Assembly (NCBI GenBank): GCA_039621445.1
Contig: CP154954.1
Location: 27,578,123 to 27,642,122 of the forward strand
Reading direction: 5' to 3'
Source: Euglena gracilis
Lineage: Eukaryota; Euglenida; Euglenophyceae; Euglenales
DNA length: 64,000 bases
The notes under the pieces are model-generated. The model saw only the letters and a list, made by a program, of their open reading frames with translations. It made no database searches and was not told where the DNA came from. Position numbers and translations under genes: made by a program. Position 1 is the stretch's first letter. Each line of letters opens with the position of its first letter. Positions 49,401-61,100 of the stretch are shown here, piece after piece.

Positions 49401-52340
49401 CCTTGGCCAGGGACACTTTTATCAAAGTGGCCTTCGCCAGGGACACTTTGGTCAAACTGGCCTTCGCCAGGGACACTTTGGTCAAACTGGCCTTCGCCAG
49501 GGACACTTTGGTCAAAGTTGCCTTGGCCAGGGACACTTTGGTCAAAGTGGCCTTGGCCAGGGACAGTTTGGTCAAAGTGGCCTTGGCCAGGGACACTTTG
49601 GTCAAAGTGGCATTGGCCAGGGATACTTTGGTTAAAGTGCCCTTGGCCAGGGACACTTTGGTCAAAGTGGCCTTGGCCAGGGACACTTTGGTCAAAGTTG
49701 CCTTGGCCAGGGACACTTTGGTCAAAGTGGCCTTGGCCAGGGACAGTTTGGTCAAAGTGGCCTTGGCCAGGGACACTTTGGTCAAAGTGGCCTTGGCCAG
49801 GGACACTTTTATCAAAGTGGCCTTCGCCAGGGACACTCTGGTCAAACTGGCCTTGGCCAGGGACACTTTGGTCAAACTGGCCTTCGCCAGGGACACTTTG
49901 GTCAAAGTTGCCTTGGCCAGGGACACTTTGGTCAAAGTGGCCTTGGCCAGGGACATTTTGGTCAAAGTGGCCTTGGCCAGTGACACCTTGGTCAAAGTGG
50001 CCTTGGCCAGGGAAACTTTGGTCAAAGTGGCCTTGGCCAGGGACACTGTGGTCAAAGTGGCCTTGGCCAGGGACACTTTGGTCAAAGTGGCCTTGGCCAG
50101 GGACACTTTGGTCAAAGTGGCCTTGGCCAGGGACAATTTGGTCAACGTGGCCTTGGCCAGGGACACTTTGGTCAAAGTGGCCTTGGCCAGGGACACTTTG
50201 GTCAAAGTTGCCTTGGCCAGGGACACTTTGGTCAAAGTGGCCTTGGCCAGGGACACTTTGGTCAAAGTGGCGTTGTCCAGGGACACTTTGGTCAAAAATG
50301 GCATTGGCCAGGGACACTTTGGTCAAAGTGGCCTTGGCCAGGGACACTTTGGTCAAAGTGGCCTTGGCCAGGGACACTTTGGTCAAAGCGGCCTTGGACA
50401 GGGATCCTTTGGTCAAAGTGGCCTTGGCCAGGGACACTTTGGTCAAAGTAGCATTGGCCAGGGACACTTTGGTCAACGTGCCCTTGGCCAGGGACACTTT
50501 GGTCAAAGTGGCCTTGGCCAGGGACACTTTGGTCAAATTGGCCTTGGCCAGGGACACTTTGGTCAAAGTGGCCTTGGCCAGGGACACTTTGGTCAAAGTG
50601 GCCTTGGCCAGGGACACTTTGGTCAAAGTGGCCTTGGCCAGGGACACTTTGGTCAAAGTGGCCTTGGCCAGGGACACTTTGGTCAAAGTGGCCTTGGCCA
50701 GGGACACTTTGGTCAAAGTGGCCTTGGCCAGGGACACTTTGGTCAAAGTGGCCTTGGCCAGGGATCCTTTGGTCAAAGTGGCCTTGGCCAGGGACACTTT
50801 GGTCAAAGTGGCCTTGGCCAGGGACACTTTGGTCAAAGTGGCCTTGGCCAGGGATCCTTTGGTCAAAGTGGCCTTCGCCAGGGACACTTTGGTCAGAGTG
50901 GCATTGGCCAGGGACACTTTGGTCAAAGTGGCCTTGGCCAGGGACACTTTGGTCAAAGTGGCCTTGGCCAGGGACACTTTGGTCAAAGTGGCCTTGGCCA
51001 GGGACACTTTGGTCAAAGTGGCCTTGGCCAGGGACACTTTGGTCAAAGTGGCCTTGGCCAGGGACACTTTGGTCAAAGTGACCTTGGCCCGGGACACTTT
51101 GGTCAAAGCGGCCTTGGCCAGGGACACTTTGGTCAATGTGGCCTTGGCCAGGGACACTTTGGTCAAAGTGGCCTTGGCCAGGGACACTTTGGTCAAAGTG
51201 GCCTTGGCCGGGGACACTTTGGTCAAAGTGGCCTTGGCCAGGGACACTTTGGTCAACGTGCCCTTGGCCAGGGACACTTTGGTCAGAGTGGCCTTGGCCA
51301 GGGACACTTTGGTCAGAGTGGCATTGGCCAGGGACACTTTGGTCAAAGTGGCCTTGGCCAGGGACACTTTGGTCAAAGCGGCCTTGGCCAGGGACACTTT
51401 GGTCAAAGCGGCCTTGGGCAGGGGTCCTTTGGTCAAAGTGGCCTTGGCCAGGGACACTTTGGTCAAAGTGGACTTGGCTAGGGACACTTTGGTCAAAGTG
51501 GGATTCGCCAGGGACACTTTGGTCAAAGTGGCTTTGGCCAGGGACACTTTGGTCAAAGTGGCCTTGGCCAGGGACACTTTGGTCAAAGTGGCCTTGGCCA
51601 GGGACACTTTGGTCAAAGTGGCCTTGGCCAGGGACACTTTGGTCAACGTGCCCTTGGCCAGGGACACTTTGGTCAAAGTGGCCTTGGCCAGGGACACTTT
51701 GGTCAAATTGGCCTTGGCCAGGGACACTTTGGTCAAAGTGGCCTTGGCCAGGGACACTTTGGTCAACGTGCCCTTGGCCAGGGACACTTTGGTCAAAGTG
51801 GCCTTGGCCAGGGACACTTTGGTCAAAGTGGCCTTGGCCAGGGACACTTTGGTCAAAGTGGCCTTGGCCAGGGACACTTTGGTCAAAGTGGCCTTGGCCA
51901 GGGACACTTTGGTCAAAGTGGCCTTGGCCAGGGACACTTTGGTCAAAGTGGCCTTGGCCAGGGACACTTTGGTCAAAGTGGCCTTGGCCAGGGACACTTT
52001 GGTCAAAGTGGCCTTGGCCAGGGATCCTTTGGTCAAAGTGGCCTTGGCCAGGGACACTTTGGTCAAAGTGGCCTTGGCCAGGGACACTTTGGTCAAAGTG
52101 GCCTTGGCCAGGGATCCTTTGGTCAAAGTGGCCTTGGCCAGGGATCCTTTGGTCAAAGTGGCCTTCGCCAGGGACACTTTGGTCAGAGTGGCATTGGCCA
52201 GGGACACTTTGGTCAAAGTGGCCTTGGCCAGGGACACTTTGGTCAAAGTGGCCTTGGCCAGGGACACTTTGGTCAAAGTGGCCTTGGCCAGGGACACTTT
52301 GGTCAAAGTGGCCTTGGCCAGGGACACTTTGGTCAAAGTG
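46426..52340 (+). repeat. 2,911-bp (97-unit) tandem duplication
   Basis: This is the largest block duplication seen. A 31-bp unit with GTCAAAAATGGCATTGG is at 47380 and 50291. The first CACTTTTATCAAAG with TTCGCC follow-ons is at 46502 and 49413, CAATGTGGCC at 48225 and 51136, and the pair GGATCC...GGATCC near 49200 and 52111; all are 2,911 bp apart (96 x 30 + 31). Few differences separate the copies, including CAACGTGCCC against CAAAGTGGCC near 47411/50322, so the event is recent. Confidence 0.85.
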
Positions 52341-53049
52341 ACCTTGTCCAGGGACACTTTGGTCAAATTGGCCTTGGCCCGGGACACTTTGGTCAAAGCG
52401 GCCTTGGCCAGGGACACTTTGGTCAATGTGGCCTTGGCCAGGGACACTTTGGTCAAAGTGGCCTTGGCCAGGGACACTTTGGTCAAAGCGGCCTTGGGCA
52501 GGGGTCCTTTGGTCAAAGCTGCCTTGGGCAGGGGTCCTTTGGTCAAAGTGGCCTTGGCCAGGGATCCTTTGGTCAAAGTGGCCTTCGCCAGGGACACTTT
52601 GGTCAAAGCGGCCTTGGCCAGGGACACTTTGGTCAATGTGGCCTTGGCCAGGGACACTTTGGTCAAAGTGGCCTTGGCCAGGGACACTTTGGTCAAAGCG
52701 GCCTTGGCCAGGGACACTTTGGTCAAAGCGGCCTTGGGCAGGGGTCCTTTGGTCAAATTGGCCTTGGCCAGGGACACTTTGGTCAAAGTGGACTTGGCTA
52801 GGGACACTTTGGTCAAAGTGGGATTCGCCAGGGACACTTTTGTCAAAGTGGCTTTGGCCAGGGACACTTTGGTCAAAGTGGCCTTGGCCAGGGACACTTT
52901 GGTCAAAGTGGCCTTGGCCAGGGACACTTTGGTCAAAGCAGCCTTGGCCAGGGTCGCTTTGGTCAAAGTGGCCTTGGCCAGGGACACTTTGGTCAAAGTG
53001 GCCTTGGCCAGGGACACTTTGGTCAAAGTGGCCTTGGCCAGGGACACTT

Positions 53050-56000
53050 TGGTCAAAATTTGCCTTGGCCAGGGACACTTTGGTCAAAGTGGCCTTGGCC
53101 AGGGACACGTTGGTCAAAGTGGCATTGGCCAGGGACACTTTGGTCAAAGTGGCCTTGGCCAGGGACACTTTGGTCAAAGTGGCCTTGGCCAGGGACACTT
53201 TGGTCAAAGTGGCCTTGGCCAGGGACACTTTGGTCAAAGTGGCCTTGGCCAGGGACACTTTGGTCAAAGTGGCCTTGGCCAGGGACACTTTGCTCCAAGT
53301 TGCCTTGGCCAGTGACACTTTGGTCATGGTGGCCTTCGCCAGGGACACTTTGGTCAAAGTGGCCTTGGCCAGGGACACTTTGGTCAAAGTGGCCTTGACC
53401 AAGGACACTTTGGTCAATGTGGCCTTGGCCAGGGACACTTTCGTCAAAGTGGCCTTGGCCAGGGACACTTTGGTCAAAGTGGCCTTGGCCAGGGACACTT
53501 TGGTCAAAGTGGCCTTGGCCAGGGACACTTTGGTCAAAGTGGCCTTGGCCAGGGACACTTTGGTCAAAGTGGCCTTGGCCAGGGACACTTTGGTCAAAGT
53601 GGCCTTGGCCAGGCACACTTTGGTCAAAGTGGCCTTGGCCAGGGATCCTTTGGTCAAAGTGGCCTTGGCCAGGGACACTTTGGTCAAAGTGGCCTTGGCC
53701 AGGGACACTTTGGTCAAAGTTGCCTTGGCCAGGGATCCTTTGGTCAAAGTGGCCTTCGCCAGGGACACTTTGGTCAGAGTGGCATTGGCCAGGGACACTT
53801 TGGTCAAAGTGGCCTTGGCCAGGGACACTTTGGTCAAAGTGGCCTTGGCCAGGGACACTTTGGTCAAAGTGGCCTTGGCCAGGGACACTTTGGTCAAAGT
53901 GGCCTTGGCCAGGGACACTTTAGTCAAAGTGACCTTGGCCAGGGACACTTTGGTCAAATTGGCCTTGGCCCGGGACACTTTGGTCAAAGCAGCCTTGGCC
54001 AGGGACACTTTGGTCAATGTGGCCTTGGCCAGGGACACTTTGGTCAAAGTGGCCTTGGCCAGGGACACTTTGGTCAAAGCGGCCTTGGCCAGGGACACTT
54101 TGGTCAAAGCGGCCTTGGGCAGGGGTCCTTTGGTCAAAGTGGCCTTGGCCAGGGACACTTTGGTCAAAGTTGCCTTGGCCAGGGATCCTTTGGTCAAAGT
54201 GGCCTTCGCCAGGGACACTTTGGTCAGAGTGGCATTGGCCAGGGACACTTTGGTCAAAGTGGCCTTGGCCAGGGACACTTTGGTCAAAGTGGCCTTGGCC
54301 AGGGACACTTTGGTCATAGTGGCCTTGGCCAGGGACACTTTGGTCAAAGTGGCCTTGGCCAGGGACACTTTAGTCAAAGTGACCTTGTCCAGGGACACTT
54401 TGGTCAAATTGGCCTTGGCCCGGGACACTTTGGTCAATGTGGCCTTGGCCAGGGACACTTTGGTCAAAGTGGCCTTGGCCAGGAACACTTTGGTCAAAGC
54501 GGCCTTGGCCAGGGACACTTTGGTCAAAGCGGCCTTGGGCAGGGGTCCTTTGGTCAAAGTGGCCTTGGCCAGGGACACTTTGGTCAAAGTGGACTTGGCT
54601 AGGGACACTTTGGTCAAAGTGGGATTCGCCAGGGACACTTTTGTCAAAGTGGCTTTGGCCAGGGACACTTTGGTCAAAGTGGCCTTGGCCAGGGACACTT
54701 TGGTCAAAGTGGCCTTGGCCAGGGACACTTTGGTCAAAGCGGCCTTGGCCAGGGTCGCTTTGGTCAAAGTGGCCTTGGCCAGGGACACTTTGGTCAAAGT
54801 GGCCTTGGCCAGGGACACTTTGGTCAAAGTGGCCTTGGCCAGGGACACTTTGGTCAAAGTGGCCTTGGCCAGGGACACTTTGGTCAAAATTTGCCTTGGC
54901 CAGGGACACTTTGGTCAAAGTGGCCTTGGCCAGGGACACGTTGGTCAAAGTGGCATTGGCCAGGGACACTTTGGTCAAAGTGGCCTTGGCCAGGGACACT
55001 TTGGTCAAAGTGGCCTTGGCCAGGGACACTTTGGTCAAAGTGGCCTTGGCCAGGGACACTTTGGTCATAGTGGCCTTGGCCAGGGACACTTTGGTCAAAG
55101 TGGCCTTGGCCAGGGACACTTTAGTCAAAGTGACCTTGTCCAGGGACACTTTGGTCAAATTGGCCTTGGCCCGGGACACTTTGGTCAATGTGGCCTTGGC
55201 CAGGGACACTTTGGTCAAAGTGGCCTTGGCCAGGGACACTTTGGTCAAAGCGGCCTTGGCCAGGGACACTTTGGTCAAAGCGGCCTTGGGCAGGGGTCCT
55301 TTGGTCAAAGTGGCCTTGGCCAGGGACACTTTGGTCAAAGTGGACTTGGCCAGGGACACTTTGGTCAAAGTGGGATTCGCCAGGGACACTTTTGTCAAAG
55401 TGGCCTTGGCCAGGGACACTTTGGTCAAAGTGGCCTTGGCCAGGGACACTTTGGTCAAAGTGGCCTTGGCCAGGGACACTTTGGTCAAAGTGGCCTTGGC
55501 CAGGGACACTTTGGTCAAAATTTGCCTTGGCCAGGGACACTTTGGTCAAAGTGGCCTTGGCCAGGGACAGTTTGGTCAAAGTGGCCTTGGCCAGGGACAC
55601 TTTGGTCAAAGTGGCCTTGGCCAGGGACACTTTGGTCAAAGTGGCCTTGGCCAGGGACACTTTGGTCAAAGTGGCCTTGGCCAGGGACACTTTGGTCCAA
55701 GTTGCCTTGGCCAGTGACACTTTGGTCATGGTGGCCTTCGCCAGGGACACTTTGGTCAAAGTGGCCTTGGCCAGGGACACTTTGATCAAAGTGGCCTTGA
55801 CCAAGGACACTTTGGTCAATGTGGCCTTGGCCAGGGACACTTTCGTCAAAGTGGCCTTGGCCAGGGACACTTTGGTCAAAGTGGCCTTGTCCAGGGGCAC
55901 TTTGGTCAAATTTGCCTTGGCCAGGGACACTTGGGTCAAAGCGGCCTTGGCCAGGGATCCTTTGGTCAAAGGTGCCTTGGCCAGGGACACTTTGGTTAAA

Positions 56001-58110
56001 GTGGCCTTGGCCAGGGACAATTTGGTCAAAGTGGCCTTGGCCAGGGACACTTTGGTCAAAGTGGCCTTGGCCAGGGACACTTTGGTCAAAGTGGCCTTGG
56101 CCAGGGACACTTGGTCAAAGTGGCCTTGGCCAGGGACAGTTTGGTCAAAGTGGCCTTGGCCAGGGACACTTTGGTCAAAGTGGCCTTGGCCAGGGACACT
56201 TTGGCCAAAGTGGCCTTGGCCAGGGACACTTTGGTCAAAGTGGCCTTGGCCAGGGACACTTTGGTCAAAGTTGCCTTGGCCAGGGACACTTTGGTCAAAG
56301 TGGCCTTGGCCAGGGACACTTTGGTCAAAGTGGCCTTGGCCAGGGACACTTTGGTCAAAGTGCTCTTGGCCAGGGACACTTTGGTCAAAGTGGCCTTGGC
56401 CAGGGACACTTTGGTCAAAGTGGCCTTGGCCAGGGACACTTTGGTCAAAGCGGCCTTGGCCAGGGATCCTTTGGTAAAAGGTGCCTTGCCCAGGGACACT
56501 TTGGTTAAAGTGGCCTTGGCCAGGGACACTTTGGTCAAAGTGGCCTTGGCCAGGGACACTTTGGTCAAAGTGGCCTTGGCCAGGGACACTTTGGTAAAAG
56601 CGGCCTTGGCCAGGGTCGCTTTGGTCAAAGTGGCCTTGGCCAGGGACACTTTGGTCAAAGTGGCCTTGGCCAGGGACACTTTGGTCAAAGTGGCCTTGGC
56701 CAGGGACACTTTGGTCAAAGTGGCCTTGGCCAGGGACACTTTGGTCAAAATTTGCCTTGGCCAGGGACACTTTGGTCAAAGTGGCCTTGGCCAGGGACAC
56801 GTTGGTCAAAGTGGCATTGGCCAGGGACACTTTGGTCAAAGTGGCCTTGGCCAGGGACACTTTGGTCAAAGTGGCCTTGGCCAGGGACACTTTGGTCAAA
56901 GTGGCCTTGGCCAGGGACACTTTGGTCAAAGTGGCCTTGGCCAGGGACACTTTGGTCAAAGTGGCCTTGGCCAGGGACACTTTGGTCCAAGTTGCCTTGG
57001 CCAGTGACACTTTGGTCATGGTGGCCTTCGCCAGGGACACTTTGGTCAAAGCGGCCTTGGGCAGGGGTCCTTTGGGCAAAGTGGCCTTGGCCTTGGCCAG
57101 GGACACTTTGGTCAACGTGCCCTTGGCCTTCGACACTGTGGTCAAAGTGGCCTTGGCCAGGGACACTTTGGTCAAAGTGGCCTTGGCCAGGAACACTTTG
57201 GTCAAAGTGGCCTTGGCCAGTGACACCTTGGTCAAAGTGGCCTTGGCCAGGGACACCTTGGTCTAAGTGGCCTTGGCCAGGGACACTTTGGTCAAAGTGG
57301 CCTTGGCCAGGGACACTTTGGTCAAAGTGGCCTTGGCCAGGGACACTTTGGTCAAAGTGGCCTTGGCCAGGGACACCTTGGTCAAAGTGGCCTTGGCCAG
57401 GGACACTTTGGTCAAAGTGGCCTTGGCCAGGGACACTTTGGTCAAATTTGCCTTGACCAGGGACACTTTGGTCAAAGCGGCCTTGGCCAGGGACACTTTG
57501 GTCAAATTTGCCTTTTCCAGGGACACTTTGGTCAAAGTGGCCTTGGCCAGGGACACTTTGGTCAAGGGACCTTGTCCAGGGACACTTTGGTCAAATTTGC
57601 CTTGGCCAGGGACACTTTGGTCAAAGTGGCCTTGGCCAGGGACACTTTGGTCAAAGTGGCCTTGGCCAGGGACACTTTGGTCAAAGTGGCCTTGGCCAGG
57701 GACACTTTGGCCAAAGTGGCCTTGGCCAGGGACACTTTGGTCAAAGTGGCCTTGGCCAGGGACACTTTGGTCAAAGTGGCCTTGGCCAGGGACACTTTGG
57801 TCAAAGCGGCCTTGGCCAGGGATCCTTTGGTAAAAGGTGCCTTGCCCAGGGACACTTTGGTTAAAGTGGCCTTGGCCAGGGACACTTTGGTCAAAGTGGC
57901 CTTGGCCAGGGACACTTTGGTCAAAGTGGCCTTGGCCAGGGACACTTTGGTAAAAGCGGCCTTGGCCAGGGTCGCTTTGGTCAAAGTGGCCTTGGCCAGG
58001 GACACTTTGGTCAAAGTGGCCTTGGCTAGGGACACTTTGGTCAAAGTGGCCTTGGCCAGGGACACTTTGGTCAAAGTGGCCTTGGCCAGGGACACTTTGG
58101 TCAAAATTTG
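53050..58110 (+). repeat. Higher-order blocks marked by TCAAAATTTGCC
   Basis: A 31-bp unit with GGTCAAAATTTGCCTTGG recurs at about 53055, 54887, 55516, 56749 and 58105. It is usually followed by GGGACACGTTGG and CATTGGCC, then by GGTCCAAGTTGCC with GGTCATGGTGGCC. Spacings are about 1,832, 629, 1,233 and 1,356 bp. The last interval includes a 36-bp unit with a doubled GCCTTG (57085, again at 58410). Confidence 0.75.
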
Positions 58111-61100
58111 CCTTGGCCAGGGACACTTTGGTCAAAGTGGCCTTGGCCAGGGACACGTTGGTCAAAGTGGCATTGGCCAGGGACACTTTGGTCAAAGTGG
58201 CCTTGGCCAGGGACACTTTGGTCAAAGTGGCCTTGGCCAGGGACACTTTGGTCAAAGTGGCCTTGGCCAGGGACACTTTGGTCAAAGTGGCCTTGGCCAG
58301 GGACACTTTGGTCCAAGTTGCCTTGGCCAGTGACACTTTGGTCATGGTGGCCTTCGCCAGGGACACTTTGGTCAAAGCGGCCTTGGGCAGGGGTCCTTTG
58401 AGCAAAGTGGCCTTGGCCTTGGCCAGGGACACTTTGGTCAACGTGCCCTTGGCCTTCGACACTGTGGTCAAAGTGGCCTTGGCCAGGGACACTTTGGTCA
58501 AAGTGGCCTTGGCCAGGAACACTTTGGTCAAAGTGGCCTTGGCCAGTGACACCTTGGTCAAAGTGGCCTTGGCCAGGGACACCTTGGTCAAAGTGGCCTT
58601 GGCCAGGGACACTTTGGTCAAAGTGGCCTTGGCCAGGGACACTTTGGTCAAAGTGGCCTTGGCCAGGGACACTTTGGTCAAAGTGGCCTTGGCCAGGGAC
58701 ACCTTGGTCAAAGTGGCCTTGGCCAGGGACACTTTGGTCAAAGTGGCCTTGGCCAGGGACACTTTGGTCAAATTTGCCTTGACCAGGGACACTTTGGTCA
58801 AAGTGGCCTTGGCCAGGGACACTTTGGTCAAATTTGCCTTTTCCAGGGACACTTTGGTCAAAGTGGCCTTGGCCAGGGACACTTTGGTCAAGGGACCTTG
58901 TCCAGGGACACTTTGGTCAAATTTGCCTTGGCCAGGGACACTTTGGTCAAAGTGGCCTTGGCCAGGGACAGTTTGGTCAAAGTGGCCTTGGCCAGGGACA
59001 CTTTGGTCAAAGTGGCCTTGGCCAGGGACACTTTGGCCAAAGTGGCCTTGGCCAGGGACACTTTGGTCAAAGTGGCCTTGGCCAGGGACACTTTGGTCAA
59101 AGTTGCCTTGGCCAGGGACACTTTGGTCAAAGTGGCCTTGGCCAGGGACACTTTGGTCAAAGTGGCCTTGGCCAGGGACACTTTGGTCAAAGTTGCCTTG
59201 GCCAGGGACACTTTGGTCAAAGTGGCCTTCGCCAGGGACACTTTGGTCAAAGTTGCCTTGGCCAGGGACACTTTGGTCAACGTGACCTTGGCCAGCGACA
59301 CTGTGGTCAAAGTGGCCTTGGCCAGGGACACTTTGGTCAAAGTGGCCTTGGCCAGGAACACTTTGGTCAAAGTGGCCTTGGCCAGTGACACCTTGGTCAA
59401 AGTGGCCTTGGCCAGGGACACTTTGGTCAAAGTGGCCTTGGCCAGGGACACTTTGGTCAAAGTGGCCTTGGCCAGGGACACTTTGGTCAACGTTGCCTTG
59501 GCCAGGGACACTTTGGTAAAAGTGATCTTCGCCAGGGACAATTTGGTCAAGGTTGCCTTGGCCAGGGACACTTTGGTCAAAGTGGCCTTGTCCAGGGACA
59601 CTTTGGTCAAATTGGCCTTGGCCAGGGACACTTTGGTCAAAGTGGCCTTGGCCAGGGACACTTTGGTCAAGGGACCTTGTCCAGGGACACTTTGGTCAAA
59701 TTTGCCTTGGCCAGGGACACTTTGGTCAAAGTGGCCTTGGACAGGGACACTTTGGTCAAAGTGGCCTTGGCCAGGGACACTTTGGTCAAAGTTGCCTTGG
59801 CCAGGGACACTTTGGTCAAAGTGGCCTTGGCCAGGGACACTTTGGTCAACGTGCCCTTGGCCAGCGAACCTGTGGTCAAAGTGGCCTTGGCCAGGGACAC
59901 TTTGGTCAAAGTGGCCTTGGCCAGGGACACCTTGGTCAAAGTGGCCTTGGCCAGGGACACTTTGGTCAAAGTGGCCTTGGCCAGGGACACTTTGGTCAAA
60001 TTTGCCTTGACCAGGGACACTTTGGTCAAAGTGGCCTTGGCCAGGGACACTTTGGTCAACGTGACCTTGGCCAGCGAAACTGTGGTCAAACTGGCCTTGG
60101 CCAGGGACACTTTGGTCAAAGTGGCCTTGGCCAGGAACACTTTGGTCAAAGTGGCCTTGGCCAGTGACACCTTGGTCAAAGTGGCCTTGGCCAGGGACAC
60201 TTTGGTCAAAGTGGCCTTGTCCAGGGACACTTTGGTCAAATTTGCCTTGGCCAGGGACACTTTGGTCAAATCGGCCTTGGCCAGGGACAGTTTGGTCAAA
60301 GTGGCGTTGGCCAGGGACACTTTGGTCAAAGCGGCCTTGGCCAGGGACACTTTGGGCAAAGTGGCCTTGGCCAGGGACACTTTGGTCAAATTTGCCTTTT
60401 CCAGGGACACTTTGGTCAAAGTGGCCTTGGCCAGGGACACTTTGGTCAAGGGACCTTGTCCAGGGACACTTTAGTCAAATTTGCCTTGGCCAGGGACACT
60501 TTGGTCAAAGTGGCCTTGGCCAGGGACACTTCGGTCAAAGTGGCCTTGGCCAGGGACACTTTCTTTGGTCAAAGTGGCCTTGGCCAGGGACACTTTGGTC
60601 AAAGTTGCCTTGGCCAGGGACACTTTGGTCAAAGTGGCCTTCGCCAGGGACACTTTGGTCAAAGTTGCCTTGGCCAGGGACACTTTGGTCAACGTGACCT
60701 TGGCCAGCGACACTGTGGTCAAAGTGGCCTTGGCCAGGGACACTTTGGTCAAAGTGGCCTTGGCCAGGAACACTTTGGTCAAAGTGGCCTTGGCCAGTGA
60801 CACCTTGGTCAAAGTGGCCTTGGCCAGGGGCACTTTGGTCAAAGTGGCCTTGGCCAGGGACACTTTGGTCAAAGTGGCCTTGGCCAGGGACACTTTGGTC
60901 AAAGTTGCCTTGGCCAGGGACACTTTGGTAAAAGTGATCTTCGCCAGGGACAATTTGGTCAAGGTTGCCTTGGCCAGGGACACTTTGGTCAAAGTGGCCT
61001 TGTCCAGGTACACTTTGGTCAAATTGGCCTTGGCCAGGGACACTTTGGTCAAAGTGGCCTTGGCCAGGGACACTTTGGTCAAGGGACCTTGTCCAGGGAC

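Noticed and set aside
47381-53056. 1,891-codon minus-strand open frame, and similar long frames throughout 26-64 kb
   Set aside because: The 30-bp unit lacks stops in five frames, so open frames of this size are automatic. This one changes from the SLAKATLTKV to the SVPGQGHFDQ repeat at a 31-bp unit, which a selected gene would not tolerate.
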